64,000 bases of DNA, from assembly GCA_029821755.1 (NCBI GenBank), contig JALGSV010000004.1:310001-374000 (forward strand), given 5' to 3'. Below the pieces are notes generated by a model. It was not told the origin of the DNA, did not search any database, and saw nothing but the letters and a program-made list of their open reading frames with translations. Shown one piece after another: positions 25,671 through 35,049 of the stretch. The DNA is from Candidatus Zipacnadum vermilionense (GTDB lineage Bacteria; Armatimonadota; Zipacnadia; Zipacnadales; Zipacnadaceae). The stretch's first letter is position 1, and each line of letters begins with the position of its first letter. The translations under genes and the position numbers were made by a program.

Positions 25671-25776
25671 GTTTGCGGCTTGCGACTATTCAGTTATGGG
25701 TCAGCGTTCCGTTCTTGTGGGTTGCGACTGCGTACTGAGGGCACCCATTCACCCCCCTTTTGCCTCCTGGGCCCTC

Positions 25777-26800
25777 TCACCTCCGCCCCTCGCCCGCCAG
25801 GCACAATCCCGCCCGCGGCAGCCCGCCGCTTGCCTCCAGCAGCCGCGCCATGCGTTTGCAGTTGACCACGAGGCAGACCATCAACACTTGGATCGCGACC
25901 TTTGCCAGCCCCCAGTAGCGTGCCTGCCGCAAACCGTGATACTGCTTCTGCTCCACGAACTTGCGCTCAATCTTGGGCCGCTCGCGTTGACTTTTCCGAT
26001 TGGCTTGACCCAGGACCCGGGGACTTGTGCGGTTATGCCTGAGGTGAGGCTGGAGCGCTGGCCCTGCTCTCGCAGCCTCTGGTGGTTCTCGTCGGTGTCG
26101 TAGCCCTTAGCCGCCGTCACCTCCCGGGCCTGGAGATCCACCAGCGGTGCAAGAACCTGGCTATCGGCCACGTTCCCCGGCGTGATCGCCACCGCCGTAA
26201 TCAGTTCGCTATCGCCGTCGGTAGCCAGGTGCTCTCTGTAGCCGTAGAAGCTCTCCGTGGCGCATACGTCCAAAACGGGCGTCGGGGTCCGGCGAGCCCG
26301 GTGCCGGGGCCGCAGGCGTTTCCGGTGGGGGTGAGGGCAAGCGGAACAAATCCACTTTAGGCGCCAGATGGGTGGCGCCCAGGAGGCGCAGCCAGTCATG
26401 CACCAGCCCGGCTTCCCGCGCCTGCTGGGCGATCCGGTTGAAAATCTCCTGGAACTTGTCAGTTCCCAACCGGCTGCGGAAGCGGCACAGGGCGGTGTGA
26501 TCGGGGCCGGTCTCTTCCGGCTGGGAGCCCCACTAACTACTTCAGGCCAGGTGCAGGTTGACCTGATCTTCGACTTGACGGTCGGAGAGGTCGTAGAGGA
26601 ACTGGAGGAAGACCACTTTGAACAGCACCAGCGGGTCCCAGGAGGGGCGGCCGTTGTCCGGGCAGTAGCAGTCGCTTACCAGTTCGGTGACCAAGCCCAA
26701 GTCTACGGCGCCCGCGATCCTGCGCAGCAGGTGGTCCGAGGGCACCAGACGCTCATGAATCAGTCCGAAGAAGCTGGTTGGGCGGCTGTGCTGTCCTTGC
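25777..26800 (-). pseudogene. Degenerate IS transposase (DDE type, IS1182/IS5-like)
   Basis: Four pieces of one transposase can be pieced together on the minus strand. The N-terminal domain (PSDHLLRRIAGAVDLGLV, CYCPDNGRPSWDPLVLFKVV) is interrupted by in-frame TGA and TAG near 26530-26545, continues as PEETGPDHTALCRFRSRLG, shifts frame near 26270 into YREHLATDGDSELITAVAIT and AAKGYDTDENHQRLREQG (the DDE catalytic core), and shifts again near 26010 into RERPKIERKFVEQKQYHGLR, ending at TGA 25777-25779. The order fits IS1182-like elements. At least two stops and two frameshifts show it is dead. I could not identify terminal inverted repeats or a target-site duplication. Confidence 0.85.
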
Positions 26801-26981
26801 GTGCGGCCCTCCCCGTCAACGGAACTCCCACGTTAACGCGGCCATTATATCCCCGCCCCTCCCCCTGTCAAGTCAAGGGGGTCTTGCAGCAGTCTCACTC
26901 CTTGGGAAGCTAGACACTCGTGGGTGGGTGACGACCAGGGAACGAGAAACGTTCAGTAGACCTCCAGCCCTGCCCAAATGC

Positions 26982-27034
26982 ACAGGGGCCGGACGTCCCC
27001 GCGCGCCTAGCGCCGGGGACCATCCGGCCCCTGT
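26982..27034. repeat. Palindromic element, possible terminator
   Basis: ACAGGGGCCGGACGTCCCC and GGGGACCATCCGGCCCCTGT form a near-perfect inverted repeat with one bulge and a GC-rich loop, 24 bases after the end of the minus-strand UroD-fold gene. It may end that transcript. The rest of the gap 26801-27057 shows nothing recognisable. Confidence 0.6.
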
Positions 27035-27057
27035 CTACCTACCCTGCCCTTCTCGGC

Positions 27058-28299
27058 TCAGCCTGCCGCCTCCTCCACCTCCTCTCGGGCAATCCGGTAC
27101 CACCGGTCGAAGCGCTCCGGCTCGCCCCGGCAGGTGTGGGTGTCCTTGAGGATGATCTCTACGATGCAGCCCCTGGCGATGTCCAGCGTTTCGCGGATAT
27201 CCCGCCGAACCAGGTCCTCGTTGAAGGTCTCCATCGCGATCCGAGCCGGATTGGGCTTCCAGGAGAAGATGTAGTCCCCGCCCAGACGCTCGGCGGAGAT
27301 CTGGCGGTCGCACCAGGGGCTGATGGAGATGCGGCGCAGGCGCGGGATGGTCATCACATGGTCGAACCGGTCGTGCAGCGGCTCGCAGCAGCCGTAACAG
27401 TTGAGCCCAAAGCGCTCCTGGATGGGTTTCTGATACGGCAGGATGAACTCGTTGAACATGCGCGGGGAGATGGCGGTGGTCTCCTGGCTCTCGGTGAAGC
27501 CCCACATGTCCTCAGGGCGCACGCGCGTCCTGTCGTAGCCCTCCGCCGGCAGTTCCTCCGTGAACCCGAAGCCTCCCGAGCCCACATAGTCGTTGCCGTT
27601 GTTCAGACTGAGCAGCCCCTGCGCCTGCAGCGAGTCCAGCCATTGCAGCTTGGCGTCGCGGAACCACGCCATCGCCTCATGTACCCACTCCGGCCGCTCC
27701 AACATATCCACCATGATCTGCTCTAGCCCCCGCAGTTCGCTGAAGGCCATCACCGAGCTCAGCGTCCACCAGTGGGAGCTACGCAGTTGCACGTCCAGAA
27801 TCCCGTTGAAGACATCCTGGGCCTCTTCCAGTCGCCGCTGCGAGGCGTCCCAGTCCACGGTGGTCGTGGGTACCTGCAGCTTGGCCAGGTCGGCGGGGTC
27901 CTTGAGTGGCGCATCCCATACAGCCGACCCGCGCGCCGTGTCCTCGGTCCGGTGGTAGACCGGCGCCAGACCATACCCGGTCTGTTCCAGCACGTACCCC
28001 ACCGACAGGCGGTTGTCCATCACCTCATCGTCGGCGAAATGCTCCCAGATGTACAGCCGGTTGCGCAGGTCCATCTCCCAGGCGCGGGCGGTCTCATCGG
28101 TGCAGACCGGCTGCAACTCCGGCTGCTGGTTGATCTCCACCCACGACCCCTCCGGCGAGCAGAACAGCATCGCCTTCCCCGGCTGCAGCGCATTATGGCG
28201 GTACCACTCCTGGCGGCGGTGGGCCATCTCCGGCGAAGCGGCCACCTCGGCTACGCGTCTGGCCAGGTCACGGATTATCTGCAAATCTTGAGCGTTCAT
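27058..28299 (-). CDS. UroD-fold protein (uroporphyrinogen decarboxylase/MtaA superfamily), subfamily with CYGCC motif
   Basis: 413 residues, cytoplasmic. The TIM-barrel pattern and late-barrel segments (ETTAISPRMFNEFILPYQKPI, then RFGLNCYGCCEPLHDRFDHV) match the UroD/MtaA superfamily, which includes heme-pathway decarboxylases and corrinoid or thiol methyltransferases. The N-terminal residues that HemE uses to bind the porphyrin are not evident and the zinc-thiolate region reads CYGCCEP instead of HxCG. It is therefore not a HemE and may be a methyltransferase or an enzyme of unknown type. It is divergent from the six-hairpin glycosidase-like gene across a 191-base gap that contains one short hairpin (CCGTGC/GCACGG near 28430). 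Confidence 0.78.
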   Translation of the reverse strand: MNAQDLQIIRDLARRVAEVAASPEMAHRRQEWYRHNALQPGKAMLFCSPEGSWVEINQQPELQPVCTDETARAWEMDLRNRLYIWEHFADDEVMDNRLSVGYVLEQTGYGLAPVYHRTEDTARGSAVWDAPLKDPADLAKLQVPTTTVDWDASQRRLEEAQDVFNGILDVQLRSSHWWTLSSVMAFSELRGLEQIMVDMLERPEWVHEAMAWFRDAKLQWLDSLQAQGLLSLNNGNDYVGSGGFGFTEELPAEGYDRTRVRPEDMWGFTESQETTAISPRMFNEFILPYQKPIQERFGLNCYGCCEPLHDRFDHVMTIPRLRRISISPWCDRQISAERLGGDYIFSWKPNPARIAMETFNEDLVRRDIRETLDIARGCIVEIILKDTHTCRGEPERFDRWYRIAREEVEEAAG

Positions 28300-28490
28300 G
28301 GTTGACTACCTCCTCGCGGGGAAGATTCGCCACGGAGCGGAGGACACCTGCCCGCGGAAGGGATGGGAGAAGGTATGCCGCGAGGAGGGCACGAAGAAGC
28401 GCTGCGGGAACCTATGCCCTGCCCCGTGCCCGGAGCACGGCATGGCATGTAGACAACTGCCGTTGAGCTTCTTTCCGCAGGAGGGTCACT

Positions 28491-30686
28491 ATGCTCTACG
28501 AAACCATTATCTCCAAACTAGGCTCCCGGATGTCCCTCAACTTTCGGCCCCAGGAGCAGGCCGTATACTACTCCCCATTGGGACGCTACTACGATGGGCC
28601 CATGGACCTAGCCCTGGGCGTGACCGTGGACGGCGAGACTCGCTGCCTGCCCTTCACCAAGCAGCATGAGCACTTTGCCGAGCTCGAGCAGCACCTGACC
28701 ATGACCTCGGTGCTCTACCGCGCCACTTGGCGCGAGAAAGGCCTGCGCCTGGAGGCGGAGTTCATCTCCCCGTGCTATCCCCAGGACGAGCAACTCACGA
28801 CCGCCCCGGTCATCTACCTACGCCTGTCGGTGCTACCCTTCGGCCAGACACCGGAGTCGCAGCGGAGCGGGCCGGTGGAGGTGCTCTGCCGGATGACCTG
28901 GGACGCGAAAGCGGCCGGGGTAACGCAGATGGAGGCCGAGGCCGACGCCACCACCATCCGCCGCCGGATGACCATCGACCTTAGCCGCACCGAAATCGGC
29001 ACCCAGTCTTTCTTTATGCCTGCCCTGGAGCCGCTGCAGATGGTCCTGCACTGCGAGGACCTCCTCACCGCCGAGGCCCCCTCCGTAACCACCAACACTG
29101 ACGGCTTCACCTTCTCCCTCTACTGCGGCGAGGACGAGGCCTGGATCACCTGGGTGTCGCACACCCCTGACCCCATCCTGGAAGTCCAGGGCGATAGCAC
29201 GCCCTTCAAGTACACGCAGTTCTTCGCCTCCGCCGCGGAGGTCCTCGCTTGGGCCACTGAGCAGCGCGAGGAGATCCTCCGCCGCACCAGCTTCTTCGAC
29301 GCCCTCTTCACCGAGGCCAGCCTCACCGCCGCCGAAAAGGACTTGCACGCCTTTGGCTTCCAGTCCTACCTCGCCAACTCCTGGTGGACACTACGCCCGG
29401 ACGGGCGGGACTGGTACAGCGTCTGGGAGGGCTGCTGCCTGTTCCACTCTACCGTGGACGTGGAGTACAACATGGCCCCCTTCTACCTGCTCTTCTGGCC
29501 GAAGCTCTTGGAGCTGGAAGTAGACGCCTGGGCCGATTTTGCGCTCGCCCACCCCGACGTCACCGGCAAGTACCTCAGCCATGACATCGGCATCCGCCAT
29601 CAAGTCAGCGTCCAGGCGTACGAACACGCCATGGAGATCGAGGAGAACTGCAACTACCTCCTCATGCTCCACGCCCTCTGGCGCGTCACCGACGACGATG
29701 CCCCCGTCCGCCGCCACTGGTCTTTGGTGCGCGATTTGACTACCTTCCTGCACGACTCGGATAAGAACGGCAACGGCTTCCCCCAGGTCGGCGTAGCCAA
29801 CACCATCGACGACGCCTCCCCGGCAGTGCAATTCTCCCACGAGCAGACCTACCTCGCGGTCAAGACCGCCGCCGCCTGCCGCGCGGTGGCGATAATGGCC
29901 GAGCAGATGGAGGACACTCCCGTCGCCGAGGAGTGCGAGGCCCAGATCGCCCTCATCGACCACACCATGCAGCGCGAGGCCTGGCTGGGTGACCACTACG
30001 CCGTCTGCATTGACCAGGGCGTGGCGGGAGTCGCGGACCCGTGGAATCCGGGGGGCACGCTGGAGGCGGAGGTCCTGGAGGAGGGCGGTCGCATCGTGGG
30101 CTGGGACGCCTACACCCTCTACACTTCCCTCGGCCTCCTGACCCTCCAGATGACCGGCGCTCCCCTGCCCCTGGGCCAAGTGGAGCGTCTCCGGGAGGAT
30201 ATCGTTCGCTCCGCGCAGGAGTCTCTCGGCCCCTACGGCTGCTTTCACTCCAGCGCCGACCACTCCAACGAGTGGGTCTCCATGAACCTCCACCGCGATT
30301 TCGTCGCGGCCTACTTCGGCCTGGACCTCATCACTCCCCACACCGGCCTGTACTGGAACTTCGAGCTGCACAACAACTCCCTGTCGGGCCGGGGCGGCTG
30401 TTTCACCGACACCTACGGCGGCAACTTCCTGCACTACTACCCCCGCGGTTTGACCAGCGTCGGGATGCTGGCGGCCCTCGGCGGAGTGCGCTTCGACCGA
30501 GTAGCGGGCACGCTGCAACTGGCCCCCGCTCGCCTGCCCCTGCGGATACCGCTGGTGCAACTGACCGACTGGCCCGCCATGCGCGTCCCCTGGCTCACGG
30601 CCGAAGGCGGCCAGGACGGCCCGGCCCTGGAGATCAGCAATCCCGACCTACTCCAAGGTACTGACTGGAGGGAGGGGGAGCCCTGA
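28491..30686 (+). CDS. Six-hairpin glycosidase-like protein, DUF4965/glutaminase-A-like
   Basis: 731 residues without a signal peptide. The N-terminal half resembles the beta-sandwich of the DUF4964/DUF5127 group (TSVLYRATWREKGLRLEAEF, FISPCYPQDEQL). The second half is an alpha/alpha barrel with DVEYNMAPFYLLFWPKLLEL, HDIGIRHQVS, MEIEENCNYLLML and a closing GNFLHYYPRGLTS, the order seen in DUF4965 proteins such as fungal glutaminase A. Most bacterial members are probably glycosidases of unknown specificity. SD GGAGGG lies five bases before the ATG. A perfect 27-base palindrome separates it from the sulfatase gene. Confidence 0.72.
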   Translation: MLYETIISKLGSRMSLNFRPQEQAVYYSPLGRYYDGPMDLALGVTVDGETRCLPFTKQHEHFAELEQHLTMTSVLYRATWREKGLRLEAEFISPCYPQDEQLTTAPVIYLRLSVLPFGQTPESQRSGPVEVLCRMTWDAKAAGVTQMEAEADATTIRRRMTIDLSRTEIGTQSFFMPALEPLQMVLHCEDLLTAEAPSVTTNTDGFTFSLYCGEDEAWITWVSHTPDPILEVQGDSTPFKYTQFFASAAEVLAWATEQREEILRRTSFFDALFTEASLTAAEKDLHAFGFQSYLANSWWTLRPDGRDWYSVWEGCCLFHSTVDVEYNMAPFYLLFWPKLLELEVDAWADFALAHPDVTGKYLSHDIGIRHQVSVQAYEHAMEIEENCNYLLMLHALWRVTDDDAPVRRHWSLVRDLTTFLHDSDKNGNGFPQVGVANTIDDASPAVQFSHEQTYLAVKTAAACRAVAIMAEQMEDTPVAEECEAQIALIDHTMQREAWLGDHYAVCIDQGVAGVADPWNPGGTLEAEVLEEGGRIVGWDAYTLYTSLGLLTLQMTGAPLPLGQVERLREDIVRSAQESLGPYGCFHSSADHSNEWVSMNLHRDFVAAYFGLDLITPHTGLYWNFELHNNSLSGRGGCFTDTYGGNFLHYYPRGLTSVGMLAALGGVRFDRVAGTLQLAPARLPLRIPLVQLTDWPAMRVPWLTAEGGQDGPALEISNPDLLQGTDWREGEP

Positions 30687-30692
30687 CCGACA

Positions 30693-30750
30693 GCTCTCGT
30701 AGGGGCGGATGTTGCGGCGTGGGCGCCGCAACATCCGCCCCTACGAGAGC
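30693..30750. repeat. Perfect 27-base-arm palindrome (GTAGGGGCGGAT family)
   Basis: Left arm 30693-30719, loop TGGG 30720-30723, right arm 30724-30750, no mismatch. It begins with CTCTCGTAGGGGCGGATG and is flanked by the stop codon of the upstream gene (8 bases before) and the sulfatase start (41 bases after). This is the best-preserved copy in the window. Confidence 0.85.
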
Positions 30751-30791
30751 CGAGCACAGTTCATCACAAACTCTCCAAGGATCCCACCGCC

Positions 30792-32204
30792 ATGCCGACC
30801 TCCCGCCCTAACCTCCTCTTCCTCCTAGCCGACGACCTTGGCTACGGCGACCTGAGCGCCTTCAACGGCGGCCTTTCCGACACGCCCACGCTCGACGCGC
30901 TGGTGCAGGAAGGCGTCTGCTTCACCCAGCAGTACTGCGCCTCGCCGGTCTGCAACCCCTCCCGGGCCTGCCTGCTGACCGGACGCTATCCGCACCGGAC
31001 CGGCTCGATCGATACCCTCGAATGGTGGGGCCTGGAGCGCCTGTCCCTGCGCGAGCGGACCCTGGCGGAGATGCTCCAGGCGGCCGGCTACGCCACCGGA
31101 CTGGTGGGCAAGTGGCACCTGGGCGCCTTTGACCCCCGCTACCACCCCCTCCGGCGCGGCTTCGACGAGACCGTCTGCTTCCGCGGCGGGATGCACGACT
31201 ACTACCAGTGGCGGGTGGAATGGGGCGAGACCGCCCGCCGCACTGACGGCCGCTACCTCACCGACCTGTGGACCGAGGAGGCCGTCCAGTTCCTGGAACG
31301 CCACCAGCGGGAGCCCTTCTTCCTCCACGTCACCTACAACGCCCCCCACACCCCGCTCCAGGCCCCCGAGGAGGACATCGCCCCCTTCCGCGACAAGCCA
31401 GGCCTCTCCCGCGCCGTGTCCACGCTCTACGGCATGATTCACCGCATGGATGTTGGCATCGGGCGAATCCTAGAGACGCTGGACCGCTTGGGGCTACGCG
31501 ACAACACTATCGTCGTTTTCACCAGCGACAATGGCCCCCAGTTCGGTGGCGCGGGCGAGGACTGCCTGGACCGCTTCAACTGCAACTTCCGGGGGGCCAA
31601 GGGGCACACCTACGAAGGGGGTATCCGCGTGCCGTTGGTGGCGCGCTGGCCGGACGGCCTGCCGCAGCGCCGCGAGGTCCACGACATGGCCCACTTCGCC
31701 GACTGGCTGCCCACGTTCCTGGAGATGACCGGCGTGCCCCTTCCCGCCGACCACCTCCCGCTCGACGGCGTCAGCCTCCTCCCCGCCCTCCGCGGCGAAA
31801 CAGGCCGGACCGTTACCAAGCGCTGCTGGCAGTGGAACCGCTACGAGCCGGTCTACGAGTGCAACGTCGCTATCCGGGACGGGGACTGGAAGCTGGTGCG
31901 CCCCTGGCTGGAGGGCACCGGTCCCGACATCGTCTGCGGCCAATGGCTCTGGGTCTCCATGTACGGCCCCGAACACTTCCTGCACAACGGCCTCATCCCA
32001 CGTCCCTATCCGCCGCGCACGCTGGGAGCGCCCCGCCCGCCGGAGCTGTACAATCTGCGCGACGACCCCTATGAGGAGCACGACCTCGTGGCCCAGCGCC
32101 CCGATCTCGCCCTCCGCCTGCAAACGGAGTTGGAGAACTGGGCCGACGAGGTGGAGAGAGACCGGCGCGAGACGCCGGAATACGCGGAAAGCCTCACCCC
32201 CTAG
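30792..32204 (+). CDS. Type I sulfatase
   Basis: 470 residues. The metal-binding pair Asp14-Asp15 (LADDLGYGD) and the formylglycine motif CxPSR (Cys54 in VCNPSRACLLTGRYP) are intact, so it should be matured by a formylglycine-generating enzyme, which is not encoded here. GKWHLG, HVTYNAPHTPLQAP, FTSDNGPQFG and GIRVPLVARWP are further sulfatase landmarks. No signal peptide is seen, which is unusual since many polysaccharide sulfatases are exported; a cytoplasmic role on imported sulfated sugars is possible. Its last codons and the stop lie inside an intergenic repeat (see 32192-32229). It removes sulfate esters, probably from carbohydrates. Confidence 0.93.
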   Translation: MPTSRPNLLFLLADDLGYGDLSAFNGGLSDTPTLDALVQEGVCFTQQYCASPVCNPSRACLLTGRYPHRTGSIDTLEWWGLERLSLRERTLAEMLQAAGYATGLVGKWHLGAFDPRYHPLRRGFDETVCFRGGMHDYYQWRVEWGETARRTDGRYLTDLWTEEAVQFLERHQREPFFLHVTYNAPHTPLQAPEEDIAPFRDKPGLSRAVSTLYGMIHRMDVGIGRILETLDRLGLRDNTIVVFTSDNGPQFGGAGEDCLDRFNCNFRGAKGHTYEGGIRVPLVARWPDGLPQRREVHDMAHFADWLPTFLEMTGVPLPADHLPLDGVSLLPALRGETGRTVTKRCWQWNRYEPVYECNVAIRDGDWKLVRPWLEGTGPDIVCGQWLWVSMYGPEHFLHNGLIPRPYPPRTLGAPRPPELYNLRDDPYEEHDLVAQRPDLALRLQTELENWADEVERDRRETPEYAESLTP

Positions 32205-32229
32205 CCCCATCTCCTTCCAGGAGAGGGGG
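32192..32229. repeat. CCTCACCCCCT...GGAGAGGGG palindromic repeat overlapping the sulfatase 3' end
   Basis: CCTCACCCCCTAGCCCCAT followed by CTCCTTCCAGGAGAGGGGG. The sulfatase stop codon TAG (32202-32204) lies inside it. Related copies: 19071-19122, 35050-35085 (reverse orientation) and 59280-59328. Confidence 0.6.
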
Positions 32230-32259
32230 ACCAAACTGCTGAGCTCTGGAGGTGCACAG

Positions 32260-33771
32260 ATGTCCTTTTCGTTCCACCAACAGGGCGGCCATGCCGCCCT
32301 CCTTTACGACGATCAGGAGATCCTGGCGCTGGACCGCATGATCACCTACCACGGCGGTCCCTGGTGGGTGCAGCACCAGGTAATGGTCCCCGGCGGGGAG
32401 CCGGAGGTGGCCTACTTGCCCATCTTCGCCTTCTACGGCTACCATCACGCGGTCACCGAGGTAGACTACGAGGCCACGGCCGGCGAGGATAGCCTGACCC
32501 TCAAGCTCATCCCCACCCGCACACTCGCCGGTACCGAGGTGCTCGACCACGTCCGGGAGACCTGCACCTTTACCGTGCGCCTGGAGCAGGGCCGCTTCGT
32601 CTGGGACCAGCGGCTGGATCTCGAGATCATGGCGGATCTCGACACCGCCGTCCTGTACCAGCAGGCCGCCTTGCGTGTCTACCGCTTCCCTCACCAGGAC
32701 GGCCGTCCCGGTATCTTCTACCAGTTCGCCGACCCACAGCCGGTCTGGGCCTCCGGTCCGGCGGTGCCCATGACCCACGACTGGCAGTGGCAATTCGAGC
32801 CCCGCGTGGGTCCCGACGCCTTCCGGCAGCACTGGCGGCGGCGGTGGGTGAACATCGTCTTGCAGAACCTCGACGGCTCCTATTCTTGGTCCAACTTGAA
32901 CAAGACCAAGTGGGCCAACCTCACCATGGACAATCGCCGCGCCCGCCCCTGTCACCCGCAGGGCTACCTCTACCTGCTCAAGGAGAACGGCGAGGCCCTG
33001 GAGTACAAGTGCGATGTCACCTCCCACTACCACCACGTCTGCGAGTGGGGCATGGACTTCCACTTCTGGTGCGACCTGGCCCCCTCCATGCAGGGGACGG
33101 TCCTGCCCGCTGGCACCAAGCTCACCGCCACCACCACCGTGCGGCTCGTCGGGCCGGAGGTGACGCAACCGATTCTGACTCAGGCCACCGAGCTGCGCCT
33201 GACCGAGAAGGAGTTCGCCCAGGCCAACCTTCCCGCCTACGAGGAGCCGGAGAACACCTTCGCCGTCTCCGCCCTGGAGCGCCTGGACGCCCAGTGCTGG
33301 AGACCGACCAGTGAGGGCTGCCGCTGGGAGACCACCGGCGCCCACCACGGCGACGGCGGCTGCCTAGTCATTCACAACAGCTACAGCAACGTTGGCGTCT
33401 GGGAGCAGACCGACCTGGGTCCGCAGCAATGGGGCAATCCCTTCTTAGCCGGCGCTCGTTACCGGCTCACCGCCTGGGTCCGGGTCGAAGACGGCGACTT
33501 CGACACTTCGGGCGGCCCGGAGGTCGGCGCGGAATTCCTGCAGTCCAACGGCCCGGCCTACGCTTCCACCAAGCAGTGGGTAGACGGCGGCTGGAGCCCC
33601 TCCTTGCTTCGCCTCGACCAGCCCCACCCCAACCTGAGCGGCTGGCACCACCTAGAGCTGGTCACTCCCCCCTGCCCCAGCTTCGCCATCCAGGGTAAGC
33701 TCAAGCTCCGCCTGATCGGCCGAGGCAGCGCCTACTTCTCCAACGTGCGCTGGGAGATGGTGCAGGACTAG
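32260..33771 (+). CDS. Unrecognised two-domain protein, probably carbohydrate-related
   Basis: 503 residues from the ATG at 32260 (SD GGAGGTG 5 bases upstream); the open frame extends back into the sulfatase gene but that part is not real. I do not recognise the family. The first 330 residues are beta-rich with many aromatic residues (YHGGPWWVQHQVMVPGG, TRTLAGTEVLDHVRETC, DWQWQFEPRVGPDAFRQHW); the last 160 look like a jelly-roll module (CWRPTSEGCRWETTGAHHGD, LVIHNSYSNVGVWEQTDLG, RYRLTAWVRVEDGDF, KLKLRLIGRGSAYFSNV), the pattern of a CBM4/9-like carbohydrate-binding domain. No signal peptide. It lies between the sulfatase and a UroD-fold gene on the same strand. Confidence 0.7.
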   Translation: MSFSFHQQGGHAALLYDDQEILALDRMITYHGGPWWVQHQVMVPGGEPEVAYLPIFAFYGYHHAVTEVDYEATAGEDSLTLKLIPTRTLAGTEVLDHVRETCTFTVRLEQGRFVWDQRLDLEIMADLDTAVLYQQAALRVYRFPHQDGRPGIFYQFADPQPVWASGPAVPMTHDWQWQFEPRVGPDAFRQHWRRRWVNIVLQNLDGSYSWSNLNKTKWANLTMDNRRARPCHPQGYLYLLKENGEALEYKCDVTSHYHHVCEWGMDFHFWCDLAPSMQGTVLPAGTKLTATTTVRLVGPEVTQPILTQATELRLTEKEFAQANLPAYEEPENTFAVSALERLDAQCWRPTSEGCRWETTGAHHGDGGCLVIHNSYSNVGVWEQTDLGPQQWGNPFLAGARYRLTAWVRVEDGDFDTSGGPEVGAEFLQSNGPAYASTKQWVDGGWSPSLLRLDQPHPNLSGWHHLELVTPPCPSFAIQGKLKLRLIGRGSAYFSNVRWEMVQD

Positions 33772-33828
33772 AGGCTGCTCGCCCTGGCAGAGATAACCGT
33801 GCGACGTTCCGATCGGGGGAACCATCCT

Positions 33829-34962
33829 ATGACCCATAAACAGCGCTTCCTTACTGCCATGACCGGGGGTATCCCCGACCGCGTGCCTTGCGCGCCGGAC
33901 TTCTCCAACATGATTCCCTGCCGGCGCACGGGCCGGCCCTTTTGGGACCTCTATCTGCACAACGACCCGCCCCTCTGGCGCGCCTACCTCGACGCCGCCC
34001 GCTACTTCGGTATTGACGCCTGGCTCATGTATGGCAGTCTCGCCTTCGAGCCCCCTCCGGACGTCGAGTCCACCACCGAGACGGTCAGCCACACCGGGGA
34101 GCGAATCGTCACCCGCACCACCCTCCGCATCCCGAAAGGCGACCTGTGGAGCGAGACCACCTACTACCGCGCCGACCCACCCACTGAGACCCGCAAGCTC
34201 ATCAAGAACCTCGAGCAGGACCTCCCCAAGCTGGAGTACCTCCTCGCCCCGCCGGAACGCTACGACCGCGGAGACTGGGACGCGCAGCGGGAGGCCGTCG
34301 GCGACCTCGGTATCTTCGGCCCTACCGTCGGCCTCCCCGGCCTGCAAGTGGCCAGCGATTGGTTCGACGGTAACCTTGCCGCCGCTACCTACGCCATGAT
34401 GGACTACCCGGCCCTTTCCGATCGCCTCATGGAGTGCTACCACGAGCAGTGCCGCCGCCACCTGGAGTTCTATCTTCGCGAGGAACCGGACTTCGTATTG
34501 CTGGGCGCCTCCGGACTGCTGACGCTGCAATCCCCCGCGCTCTTTCGCCGCTGGTCCCTCCCGGCGGTAGCCGAGTTCACCCGCGCCCTGAAGGCAGCAG
34601 GCCTCCCCAGTATGCTCCACTCCTGCGGCAAGGAGCGCCTCCTGGTCGACGATTTCGTCGAGCACACCGACCTGGATTGCGTCAATCCTCTGGAGATGGC
34701 CCCCATGGGCGACTGCGACCTCGCCGAGGTCAAGCGCGCCGTCGGCGACCGCATTTCCCTCATGGGCAATCTGCACACCACCAAGACCATGTTGCACGGA
34801 ACCCTCGATGACGTGGAGGAGGCCGCGCTCGAGACCCTCACCGCCGCTAAAGCCGGCGGCGGCTTCATCATGTCCACCGGCGACCAATGCGCCCGCGATA
34901 CCCCCGACGAGAGCCTCTTCCGCCTGGTCGAGGTCACCAGCCGGGAGGGGAGGTACCAGTAG
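33829..34962 (+). CDS. UroD-fold protein with HxCG motif (MtaA-like)
   Basis: 377 residues; the ATG at 33829 gives the common family start MTHKQRFLTAMTGGIPDRVP. The late-barrel motif LPSMLHSCGKERLLVDDFV holds His-x-Cys-Gly, the zinc-thiolate site of MtaA/CmuA-type methyltransferases, and GDCDLAEVKRAVGDRISLMGNL follows as in those proteins. Heme-type decarboxylation is unlikely because the porphyrin-binding arginine region is not preserved. Methyl transfer from a small methylated compound to a thiol or corrinoid is the natural guess, but no corrinoid-binding partner is encoded nearby. It is 57 bases after the unrecognised gene and probably belongs to the same transcript. Confidence 0.82.
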   Translation: MTHKQRFLTAMTGGIPDRVPCAPDFSNMIPCRRTGRPFWDLYLHNDPPLWRAYLDAARYFGIDAWLMYGSLAFEPPPDVESTTETVSHTGERIVTRTTLRIPKGDLWSETTYYRADPPTETRKLIKNLEQDLPKLEYLLAPPERYDRGDWDAQREAVGDLGIFGPTVGLPGLQVASDWFDGNLAAATYAMMDYPALSDRLMECYHEQCRRHLEFYLREEPDFVLLGASGLLTLQSPALFRRWSLPAVAEFTRALKAAGLPSMLHSCGKERLLVDDFVEHTDLDCVNPLEMAPMGDCDLAEVKRAVGDRISLMGNLHTTKTMLHGTLDDVEEAALETLTAAKAGGGFIMSTGDQCARDTPDESLFRLVEVTSREGRYQ

Positions 34963-35049
34963 GGACCGCTTACGCAGGTCACGCTGGCTGTGCGGAATTC
35001 GCCCCGCAACCGCCTGCCAAGGCCTATCCGCTCCCTGGCCGCTCTGCTC

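Noticed and set aside
27058-28299. HemE (heme-pathway uroporphyrinogen decarboxylase)
   Set aside because: Porphyrin-binding N-terminal residues are not evident, no heme genes are nearby and four diverged paralogues exist.
28300-28490. Riboswitch (for example cobalamin) ahead of the six-hairpin gene, suggested by the neighbouring methyltransferase-like gene
   Set aside because: I could find only one short hairpin and none of the conserved riboswitch boxes.
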